Assembly (NCBI GenBank): GCA_963813355.1
Contig: CAWEYS010000017.1
Location: 1 to 64,000 of the forward strand
Direction of reading: 5' to 3'
Source: DATAGF01 sp963813355
GTDB lineage: Bacteria; Actinomycetota; Thermoleophilia; Miltoncostaeales; Miltoncostaeaceae
Length of the DNA stretch: 64,000 bases
A program made the translations under genes and the position numbers. Below are positions 30,485-38,021 of the stretch, one piece after another. Each line of letters starts with the position of its first letter. Position 1 is the stretch's first letter. Under the pieces are notes generated by a model that was not told where the DNA came from, searched no databases, and was given only the letters and a program-made list of their open reading frames with translations.

Positions 30485-32079
30485 GTGCAGACCTCGCCGC
30501 CGAGGGTCGTCGCGCCGCGGACCCCGCCGGGCCCGATCGCCTTCTTCGTGGCGGCGCGGATCGCGGGGATGTCCGGCACCGGGTAGCCGGCGCCGACCCA
30601 GCCGGCGGAGTACGCCGGAGGCACGAAGCCCAGCGACACGACCTTCTCCCGATCGATCCCGGCGACCAGCTCGACCAGCCTCGGGAGGACGCGGCGCGGG
30701 ATGTCGGTGCTCACGTTCTGACGCGCCGCGCGCGCCAGGCGCGGGAACGACCGCAGCACGCGGGCCGGATCGGCCTGCTGGGCCAGCGCCACCATCACGC
30801 AGCGCTGGCGCCGGATGCGCTCGTAGTCGGAGCTGTAGCTGCGGGCCCGGACGTAGGCGAAGGCCTCGAGGGCCGTGAGCTTCTGCCGGCCGGCCTGGAG
30901 GTCGATGCGGATCCAGTCCTGGCCGTCCTCCGGGGGCGAGACCCTGTCCAGCACGGGGCGGGGCACGTTGACCGTGACCCCGCCGAGGGCGTCGACCATC
31001 TCCACGAAGCCCCGGAAGTCGACCAGCGCGTAGTAGTCCACGCGCAGCCCGGTGAGGTTGGCGGCAACCTGCTTCAGCGCCGTCGCGCCCGGGTCGCGGC
31101 CGGGGAAGCGGTCAGGGTGGTTCTGCGCCCAGCCGTAGAGGGCGTTCAGGATGTCGGGGAAGGTCCCCCCCGGCGCCAGGCCCGCCGCGGCCGGCGGCAG
31201 CGGGACCGCGCCCATGTTGCGCGGCAGGGACAACAGCGCCGCGCGGCGCGTGCGGGCGTCGATGGTTGCGACGACCATGGTGTCGGTGCGGAGGCCGTAG
31301 CGCCCGGGCCCCGCGTCGCCGCCGAGCAGGAGCACGGTGAGCCGCCCGCCCGGCGGCCAGGCCGCGGCCGCCTCGGCGCGGGCCTGCGCCTCCTGCGCCT
31401 GCAGCCGGTCGCTCCGCGTGCCGTCGATCGCCGCCCCCTTGAAGGGCAGGCCGGGCGGGACGTCGGCGGGGTCGACGTCGGCGAAGATCGTCGTCACCGC
31501 GTCGTAGGCGCTCCACTGGTACCAGGCGGCCAGCGCGTGGGGCGCGACGACGAGCGCGAGCAGCGCCGCCAGCAGGGCCGCCCGGGCCACGCGCCGCGCC
31601 GGCCTGCGCCCCAGCCGCCACGCGTCGGCGACCGAGCCGGCGCGGAAGAGCAGGATCGCCCCGTTGAGCGCGAGGGCCCCCAGGAGCACCTCGGTCCGCA
31701 GCGCCTGGCCCACGAGGAAGACGACGTCCTGGAGGGCCAGCACCAGGGCCCCGGCCAGGAGGGCTGCGACCGCCGCGATCATGGCGATGCCGCGGGTCCG
31801 CGCGCCGCCGTGGATCTGCCCGGCGCCGGGCAGCACGAGCGAGAGGGCGGCGCAGCTCACGCCCCGCGGGCCGGCGTCCGGCGCGGCCCGCGCCGCGGCC
31901 AGCCCGTGGACGGGGGGCGCCGGCGCCGCCGCGGCGGCGCCTGCGGCCGGGGCCGGCCGGGCGCCGCTGGGCGGCAGCGTCGTGCGTCGCTGACGTCCGA
32001 TCACCGCCAGCGTGGCGAGGGCGAACGCCGCGAGAGCGGCCAGCCGCGCCCCCCGGACGCGGACCGTGTCGATGGCCAT
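30481..32079 (-). CDS. LytR-CpsA-Psr (LCP) family membrane protein
   Basis: ATG at 32079 follows GAGGATGTGGGG. 532 residues: four hydrophobic segments (for example IAAVAALLAGALVLAL, LLGALALNGAILLF, ALLAALLALVVAPHALAAW), then the extracytoplasmic LCP domain with LTVLLLGGDAGPGRYGLRTD, TMVVATIDARTRRAALLSLP, RNMG, VDYYALVDFRGFVEMVDALG, and YVRARSYSSDYERIRRQRCV. LCP proteins transfer lipid-linked polymers such as arabinogalactan or teichoic-type glycans to peptidoglycan. The multi-span N-terminus with LVLPGAGQIHGG is longer than in many homologues. Not overlapping its neighbours on the same strand. Confidence 0.9.
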   Translation of the reverse strand: MAIDTVRVRGARLAALAAFALATLAVIGRQRRTTLPPSGARPAPAAGAAAAAPAPPVHGLAAARAAPDAGPRGVSCAALSLVLPGAGQIHGGARTRGIAMIAAVAALLAGALVLALQDVVFLVGQALRTEVLLGALALNGAILLFRAGSVADAWRLGRRPARRVARAALLAALLALVVAPHALAAWYQWSAYDAVTTIFADVDPADVPPGLPFKGAAIDGTRSDRLQAQEAQARAEAAAAWPPGGRLTVLLLGGDAGPGRYGLRTDTMVVATIDARTRRAALLSLPRNMGAVPLPPAAAGLAPGGTFPDILNALYGWAQNHPDRFPGRDPGATALKQVAANLTGLRVDYYALVDFRGFVEMVDALGGVTVNVPRPVLDRVSPPEDGQDWIRIDLQAGRQKLTALEAFAYVRARSYSSDYERIRRQRCVMVALAQQADPARVLRSFPRLARAARQNVSTDIPRRVLPRLVELVAGIDREKVVSLGFVPPAYSAGWVGAGYPVPDIPAIRAATKKAIGPGGVRGATTLGGEVCT

Positions 32080-32168
32080 CCCCACATCCTCGCCCCGCGG
32101 CCCTGAGCCTGGCGAGCGCCGCGGTGGCGCTTGCAACGCCACTCGCAACGGCTCTCGGACGCGGCCTT

Positions 32169-34304
32169 CTAGCTCGCCGAGCCGGCGGGCGCCGAGGCCG
32201 GGGACCGCTCCTCGCCCGACCGGGGGGACGGGCCCCCGTCGCCGCTCCCCAGCCGAGCCACCAGCAGGGCGACGTCGTCGGGGGCCGCGTCGGCTCCCAG
32301 GGCGTCCAGCAGGCCGTCGCAGATCTCCTCGGCCCGGCGGCCGGAGAGCGGTCTGGCGGCCGCCTCGAGGCGCGCCAGCCCGGCGTCGAGGTCCTCGCCG
32401 CGGCGCTCCACGAGGCCGTCGGTGTACAGCGCGAGGGCGTCGCCCTCGTGGAGCCGGACGTGCCCCTCGCCGAAGCGCACCATCGGCCAGCCGGCCAGCG
32501 GGCCGCCGCGGCCGTCCCGCAGCAGCCGCGCCGTCCCGTCCGCGCTCACGAGGAGCGGGTACGGGTGGCCCGCGCAGGCGTAGACGACCTCGCCGTCGGC
32601 CGCCCGCACCAGGGCGAGCGCCACGGTGGCGCAGCTCGCCTCGGACACGGTCTCGGCGAACCGGCTCAACCGGGCCAGGATCTCGGCCGGGCCCAGGCCC
32701 TCCATGGCGAAGGCCTGCAGCGCGCTGCGCAGCCGGCCCATGGCGGCGGCCGCGCGGGAGCCCTTGCCGACGACGTCGCCGACCGCCAGCGCGACCCGGC
32801 CGTCGCCGAGCGGGAGGACCTCGTACCAGTCGCCGCCGGCCTCGACGGCCGCGCCGGCGGCCAGGTAGCGCGCCGCGAGCGCGAGACCCGGGACGGAGGG
32901 CATCTCGTCCGGCAGCAGGCTGCGCTGGAGCACCCCGGCGATCTCGTGCTCGCGCTCGTACATGCGCGCGCTCTCCAGCTGCAGCGCCGACTGCCCGGCG
33001 AGCCGCTCGGCGAGCTGCGCGTCGTCCTCGTCGAACGGGGGCCCGTCCTGCCGGCGCGAGATGGCGATCGAGCCGATCGGGCGGCCGCCCACGACCAGGG
33101 GCGCCGCGAGGGACGGCTCCCGCGGCCCCGCGGGCGGAACCGCCCCGGGGGGCGAAACCGCGGCGCGGGCCGGCTCCCCGTCCTGTGCCGTCAGCTCGAC
33201 GACGCAGCGGTCGCCGAGCGCCGGGACGCAGAGGTCGGCGAGCCGCTGGAGCCGGCCCGCGAGCCGCGGCTCCTCCTCCAGCGCGGCGGCCGCGCGCGCC
33301 AGGAACGCCGAGCGTCCCTCGCCGCGGCGGGCCGAGTCGAGCAGAGCGTCGCGCTCGGCCGCCAGGCGGTCGAGCCGGCGCCCGACGACCGCCGCGCCGC
33401 CGATGCCGACGAGCGCGAGCAGCGCCAGCCCGCCCAGCTGTAGCTGCAGGGTGCGGCGGGCGTCGCCCAGGGCGTCGGCGGCGTCCCGGCTCACGAAGAC
33501 CGTCCACCCGAAGCGCGCCGGCTCGTACGCGTACCCGATCACCTGGTCCGGCCGGCCCTCCAGGTCGCGGGCCCCGGCGACCGAGCCGGCCCGCGCCGTC
33601 CCGGATCCGGCCGCCACGGCCCGGGTCCGGCGCACCAGGGGGTTGTCGCCCACGCGCACGGCCTCCGTGAGCCCCGGGGCGACGATGAGCTGCCCGCTGC
33701 GGTCGACGATCGCCGTCCGCCCGCCGCTCACCGCCACGAGCGTCGTCGCGACCTCGCCGAGCCGGTCGAGGCCGAGGCCGGCGGCGAGGACGCCGTTGGT
33801 GCGGTCGGCCGCGTCCTTCGTGGGAACGGCGACGACGATCGCGGAGAGGCGGAAGATCGTGGCGGGCACCGCTCCCGAGACGAACGGCTGGTCGCTCGTG
33901 CGCGCCCGGATGAGGGCGCCGCGCAGACCCCGGTCGGTGGCCGTGCCGCGGGCGGCCACCCCGGTCGCGGCCCGCACCCGGTTCCCGGGGTCGAACCAGG
34001 CGATGCCGGCCGTGAAGCCCAGCTGCTCGAGCTCGAGGGCGCGCAGCCGGCGCTCGACAGCGGCGGGGTCGTCCTGGACGATGCCCGCGCTGCTCGCGAG
34101 GGCCATCAGGAGCTCCGAGCGCCCGGCGAGGTACTGGCTGATGTCGGCGGCGCTCGCCCGGGCGGCGTCGGCGACCTCCTCGAGCTCGGCTGCGCGGGCG
34201 TCGCGGTAGCCCTGCCAGGCGAGCGCGGCGCCGGCCCCGGCCAGCGCCAGCGCGATGACGACCGCGACGACGAGCAGCCGGCGCCCGGGCCGGGTCGGGC
34301 TCAC
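32169..34304 (-). CDS. SpoIIE/RsbU-type serine phosphatase with extracytoplasmic sensor and GAF
   Basis: ATG at 34304 overlaps the STAS gene stop. 711 residues: membrane helix (LLVVAVVIALALAGAGAALA), a Cache-like external domain, second helix (GLALLALVGIGGAAVV), GAF domain (LADLCVPALGDRCVVELTAQ to RRQDGPPFDEDDAQLAERLA), then a PP2C/SpoIIE domain with LQRSLLPDEMPSVPGLALAA, AGGDWYEVLPLGDGRVALAV, GDVVGKGSRAAAAMGRLR and LYTDGLVERRGEDLD. It should dephosphorylate the STAS protein encoded just upstream, controlling a partner-switching module. No RsbW-like kinase or sigma factor is adjacent. Confidence 0.9.
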   Translation of the reverse strand: MSPTRPGRRLLVVAVVIALALAGAGAALAWQGYRDARAAELEEVADAARASAADISQYLAGRSELLMALASSAGIVQDDPAAVERRLRALELEQLGFTAGIAWFDPGNRVRAATGVAARGTATDRGLRGALIRARTSDQPFVSGAVPATIFRLSAIVVAVPTKDAADRTNGVLAAGLGLDRLGEVATTLVAVSGGRTAIVDRSGQLIVAPGLTEAVRVGDNPLVRRTRAVAAGSGTARAGSVAGARDLEGRPDQVIGYAYEPARFGWTVFVSRDAADALGDARRTLQLQLGGLALLALVGIGGAAVVGRRLDRLAAERDALLDSARRGEGRSAFLARAAAALEEEPRLAGRLQRLADLCVPALGDRCVVELTAQDGEPARAAVSPPGAVPPAGPREPSLAAPLVVGGRPIGSIAISRRQDGPPFDEDDAQLAERLAGQSALQLESARMYEREHEIAGVLQRSLLPDEMPSVPGLALAARYLAAGAAVEAGGDWYEVLPLGDGRVALAVGDVVGKGSRAAAAMGRLRSALQAFAMEGLGPAEILARLSRFAETVSEASCATVALALVRAADGEVVYACAGHPYPLLVSADGTARLLRDGRGGPLAGWPMVRFGEGHVRLHEGDALALYTDGLVERRGEDLDAGLARLEAAARPLSGRRAEEICDGLLDALGADAAPDDVALLVARLGSGDGGPSPRSGEERSPASAPAGSAS

Positions 34305-34648
34305 GCCGGGTCGCGCGGCATCTCGGCGACGAACTCGAAGGCGCCGGCCGCGCCGACGAGCTCAAGGGTGCGGCGGATGGGGCCCTCGCCCGTGCAGAGC
34401 GCGATCCGGCTGCCGGCCCGCTCGGCGTCCTCGCGGGCGCGGAAGAGGGCCCGCACGCCGTGCGAGTCGATGAACTCCAGGGCCCGGAGGTCGACGACGA
34501 GCGGGCCCGGCGCGACGTCCCGCGCGGCCTCGGCCAGCAGACGCTGGACGGCCTCGGCGTCGGCCATGTCCAGGTCGCCCGACAGCACGATGCCCGCGCG
34601 AGACGTCGCCAGAAGCTCCACCTCGACGTTGTGGAAGGGCTCGGTCAG
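34301..34648 (-). CDS. STAS-domain anti-sigma factor antagonist
   Basis: The STAS domain has GIVLSGDLDMADAEAVQRLL and LVVDLRALEFIDSHGVRALF, with the phosphorylatable Ser in FIDSHG. A GTG at 34621 is possible, but CTG at 34648 follows GGAG by five bases and restores the usual STAS opening TEPFHNVEV, so CTG is preferred. About 115 residues. Stop overlaps the SpoIIE phosphatase start, showing translational coupling of the substrate and its phosphatase. Confidence 0.85.
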   Translation of the reverse strand: MTEPFHNVEVELLATSRAGIVLSGDLDMADAEAVQRLLAEAARDVAPGPLVVDLRALEFIDSHGVRALFRAREDAERAGSRIALCTGEGPIRRTLELVGAAGAFEFVAEMPRDPA

Positions 34649-34727
34649 ATCCGCTCCGGGAGCGGGGTCGGGACGGCGCCGATCATGTCACACCGCCGCC
34701 GGCGGGACCCCCCGTCCGGCCCCGCCG

Positions 34728-37700
34728 TCAGGGCGCGGCGAGGGCCACCGGGCACATCGCGTCGAGCCCGGGACAGCCGCTGCAGAACGGCTGGGGCGCC
34801 CGCGCGGCCGGGGTGCGCTCGGGCCCGCGCAGGGGCGCGAGGGCCGCGGCCAGCTCGGCCTCGAGCGCGGCGGCGTCGGCCGCGCCGACGGACCGCGTCG
34901 GGCTCCCCGTGAGGTCCTCCAGCACGGCCCAGGTCAGGGTCACCTCGCTCCAGCCGCCGCGCAGCGCGGCCAGGCCGTAGAGGGCCTGCTGGAGGCGGTA
35001 GTCCTCGGCGACCTCGGCCGCGCCGACGCCGGGCCCGAGGGCGTGGGTCTTCCAGTCGACCACCAGGGCGCGCCCGCCGCCCTCGTCCACGAGCAGGTCG
35101 ATCGCCCCCGCCAGGACGGCCCCGCCGACCGCGACGGCGAAGGGCTCCTCGGCGCGCGCCCGCCGCCCGGCCCGGATGCGGTCCGCCAGGTCCGAGCCCC
35201 ACAGCCCGGCCACCAGCCGCTCGGCGCGCCGCTGGTCGGGGGCCGACTCGGGGAGCTCCGCCGCCCGCGCGGCCGCCGCCGCCCAGCCCGGCGCCGGCGC
35301 CGGGCCGCCCCAGTCCGCGCCGGCCAGGGCGCGGTGCACGAGGTCGCCCAGCGCGGTCCCTCCCCAGGCGCCCGGCGCCGCGCCGGGCGCGCCCGAGCCG
35401 GCCACGACCGCGTCGGGCCGGCCGCGCAGCCCGCGCTCGTACTCCAGGTGGAAGCGCCGCGCGCAGGTGCCCAGGACGGCCAGGGCGGTGAAGGAGAGCC
35501 GCCGGTCCTCCAGGGGGTCGGGGGCGGGGGGCGGGGGCGCCGCGGGCGGATCCGCGGGCCGGGGCGGCACGGGCTCCAGCCGGGCGCGGCGGCCGTCCCC
35601 GGCCGGCGCGGCGGCGCGGCGCTCGGAGAGGGCGACCCGGCCCCCGCCGGGGTAGGTCGACACGCCCGGCCCCGCCATCCCGAGCGCGTCGCGCAGCACG
35701 CGGAAGGCCGTGTCCTTCACGTTGCCGCCTGCGGTGGAGCGGCCGACGACCGTCAGGTGGCGCTCGGTCCGGGTGGCGGCGACGTAGGTCACGCGGCGCT
35801 CCTCGGCGGCGTCCGCGGCGATCGCGGCCTCGCGCAGGTCTCCGTAGCCGAGCGCGTAGGCCGCCTTCCCCCCGATCCGCGAGACCCGGATCGCCGCGCG
35901 CCCGTCGCGGTCGACGATGACGGCCGGGTAGGTCGCCGGCAGGCCGTGGGAGGCGTCGGCCAGGACGACGGCGGGGAACTCCTGGCCCTTGACCGCGTGC
36001 ACCGTCGCCAGGCGCACGGCGTCGAGATCGGGGTCAACGACGGTCGCCTCGCCCGGGTCCTGGTCGCCCGCGTCCTTCATCCGGTCGAGCATCGTGAGGA
36101 AGCCGCGCAGGTCCGGGCCTCGCACCGCCGAGAAGTCGGCGGCCATGCGCACCAGCTTCCGCAGGTTCGCGTGGCGGCGGGCGCCGTCGGGCAGGCCCAG
36201 GACGGCCAGGTCGTAGCCGCGCGCCGCGACCGCCGCCTCCACCAGCCCGGCCAGGCCGCGGGCGCGCAGCAGCGGCCTCAGGGCCTCGGCGGCCTCCAGC
36301 GCGGGGCGCGTCGCATCGAGCGCCCGCGCCGCGGGGAGCAGGGCGCCCGCGCCGGGCCAGTCGCGCCCCGCCGGCGGCCCGGCCCGGCGGCGCAGCTCGA
36401 CCAGGTCCCGGTCGGCGGCGGCCGCGTACGGCGAGGCGAGCACGCGGACGAGGGCCTGCTCGTCGTAGGGGTTCTCGACGAGCGCCAGCAGAGCGAGCGT
36501 GTCGGCCACCTGGTCGTGCGTGAAGAACCCGCGCCCGGTCACCAGGTGGGCGGGGATCCCGCGCGCCGCGAGCGCCGCCCGGTAGGGCTCGACCTCCGTG
36601 AGGGCGCGGAAGAGCACGACCACCTCCGGCCATGCGTACCCCCGCTCCCCGAGGCCGGCCACGACCTCGGCCACCGCCTCGGCCTCCTGCTCGCGCGACG
36701 CCTTCGCCCCGTCCTCCGAGACCACGTCGATGACCTCGATCGGGGCGCCCGCGAGCGCGGGCCCGGGCCGCACGGGCGCGGCGGGCGTGAGGGGGGCGAA
36801 CGCCGGCTCCTCGCTCAGGGCCGCCGAGAGGAGCCCGTTGAGGGCGTGCAGCAGCGGCTCCTGGCTGCGGTGGTTGTCTCGCAGGGTCACGGCCGGGGGG
36901 CTCCCGGCGCGCCGGTTGAAGTGCGCGACGTCCGCGTGCCGGAAGCCGTAGATCGCCTGACAGCCGTCGCCGACCACGACCGTCCGCTCGGCCGCCAGCA
37001 GGTCGACGATCTGGGCCTGGAGCGCGTTCGCGTCCTGGAACTCGTCGACGTATGCGCGGGCGAACCGGTAGCCGTGGCCGCCCTGCAGGACGCGCCGCGC
37101 GGCGAGCAGCAGGTCCTCGTAGTCGAGGGCGCCGCGCTCGCGCTTGAGCTCCGCGTAGCGCGCGCCGAAGGCCTCGAGGTTGGCCGCGAACCCCAGCAGC
37201 TGCTCCCGCGCCTCGCGGTCGAGGAGCGTCTGCCAGAGGGCGCTCGCGGCGGCGTTGACGCGCTCGGCGAGCGGCTTGAAGGCGTGGGCGCAGTTCCGCG
37301 ACAGCTTCGGCGCCGCCGGGCCGGCCTCGCCGGACAGGAGGAGCTCGGCCGCCAGCGCGAGCTGCTCGTGGTGGTCCGGGCGCGCCTGGCGGTGCGCCGA
37401 CGCCTCGCGCACCGCCTCGGCCAGCTCCTGCCGCTGCGCCTCGGTGGGCCCCGGGGCGTCGGTCACGATCAGCCGCGGGACCTCGTGGCCCGCCGCGCGC
37501 AGGCGCTCGTGGACGTGCCGGGTCGCGTCGCGGACCCCGCCCAGGGAGGGCGCGTCGGTCACCAGGTCGAGGAAGCCCTGGTGGGTCAGCGAGCCCTCCA
37601 TGGCCTCGTCCAGCGCCTGCTCCATCAGCGCGGCCGCCTCGGTCTCGTCCAGCTCGCCGAACTCCGGGTCGACGCTCGCGGCGAACGGGTTCTCGCGCAC

Positions 37701-38021
37701 GATCCTCGCGGCCAGCGCGTGGAACGTGCCGACCCAGGCGGCCGAGAGGTCGAGGCCGGGGCGGGCGGCGCCGCGGCCGTCGTCCGCATCGGCGAAGCGC
37801 GCCTGCAGCCGGGCGACCAGGTGGGCCGCGGCGGCCCGGTTGTACGAGGCCACCAGGATCCGCTCGAGCGGGACGCCCTCGTCCTCGAGGTCGCGCCACA
37901 CGGCCTCCACCAGCAGGGTCGTCTTGCCGGCGCCCGCCCCGGCCGCGATCGCCGTCGAGGGCGCGCCGGCCGCCGCGCGGAGGGCGCGCTCCTGCTCGGC
38001 CGTCGGGGGGCTCACCGCCAC
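34728..38021 (-). CDS. UvrD-type helicase with C-terminal RecB-like nuclease (AddA/AdnB-like)
   Basis: GTG at 38021 (alternatives 38039 and 38015) overlaps the AddB-like stop. About 1,097 residues. Helicase motifs: TAIAAGAGAGKTTLLVEAV, AWVGTFHALAARI, YVDEFQDANALQAQI, LATVHAVKGQEFPAVVLADA, VTYVAATR. The C-terminal third is a PD-(D/E)xK nuclease with AGAIDLLVDEG, ALVVDWKTHALG and YRLQQALYGLA, plus cysteines TCARRFHLEYE and FCSGCPGLDAMC that fit a 4Fe-4S clasp as in AddB/AdnAB. It processes double-strand ends for recombination with the upstream partner. Confidence 0.9.
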   Translation of the reverse strand: MAVSPPTAEQERALRAAAGAPSTAIAAGAGAGKTTLLVEAVWRDLEDEGVPLERILVASYNRAAAAHLVARLQARFADADDGRGAARPGLDLSAAWVGTFHALAARIVRENPFAASVDPEFGELDETEAAALMEQALDEAMEGSLTHQGFLDLVTDAPSLGGVRDATRHVHERLRAAGHEVPRLIVTDAPGPTEAQRQELAEAVREASAHRQARPDHHEQLALAAELLLSGEAGPAAPKLSRNCAHAFKPLAERVNAAASALWQTLLDREAREQLLGFAANLEAFGARYAELKRERGALDYEDLLLAARRVLQGGHGYRFARAYVDEFQDANALQAQIVDLLAAERTVVVGDGCQAIYGFRHADVAHFNRRAGSPPAVTLRDNHRSQEPLLHALNGLLSAALSEEPAFAPLTPAAPVRPGPALAGAPIEVIDVVSEDGAKASREQEAEAVAEVVAGLGERGYAWPEVVVLFRALTEVEPYRAALAARGIPAHLVTGRGFFTHDQVADTLALLALVENPYDEQALVRVLASPYAAAADRDLVELRRRAGPPAGRDWPGAGALLPAARALDATRPALEAAEALRPLLRARGLAGLVEAAVAARGYDLAVLGLPDGARRHANLRKLVRMAADFSAVRGPDLRGFLTMLDRMKDAGDQDPGEATVVDPDLDAVRLATVHAVKGQEFPAVVLADASHGLPATYPAVIVDRDGRAAIRVSRIGGKAAYALGYGDLREAAIAADAAEERRVTYVAATRTERHLTVVGRSTAGGNVKDTAFRVLRDALGMAGPGVSTYPGGGRVALSERRAAAPAGDGRRARLEPVPPRPADPPAAPPPPAPDPLEDRRLSFTALAVLGTCARRFHLEYERGLRGRPDAVVAGSGAPGAAPGAWGGTALGDLVHRALAGADWGGPAPAPGWAAAAARAAELPESAPDQRRAERLVAGLWGSDLADRIRAGRRARAEEPFAVAVGGAVLAGAIDLLVDEGGGRALVVDWKTHALGPGVGAAEVAEDYRLQQALYGLAALRGGWSEVTLTWAVLEDLTGSPTRSVGAADAAALEAELAAALAPLRGPERTPAARAPQPFCSGCPGLDAMCPVALAAP

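Noticed and set aside
30481..34365. A 1,294-codon minus-strand frame that would fuse the phosphatase and LCP genes
   Set aside because: The phosphatase is encoded in a different frame with clean motifs and its own stop at 32169. The LCP gene has its own ATG and ribosome site at 32079.
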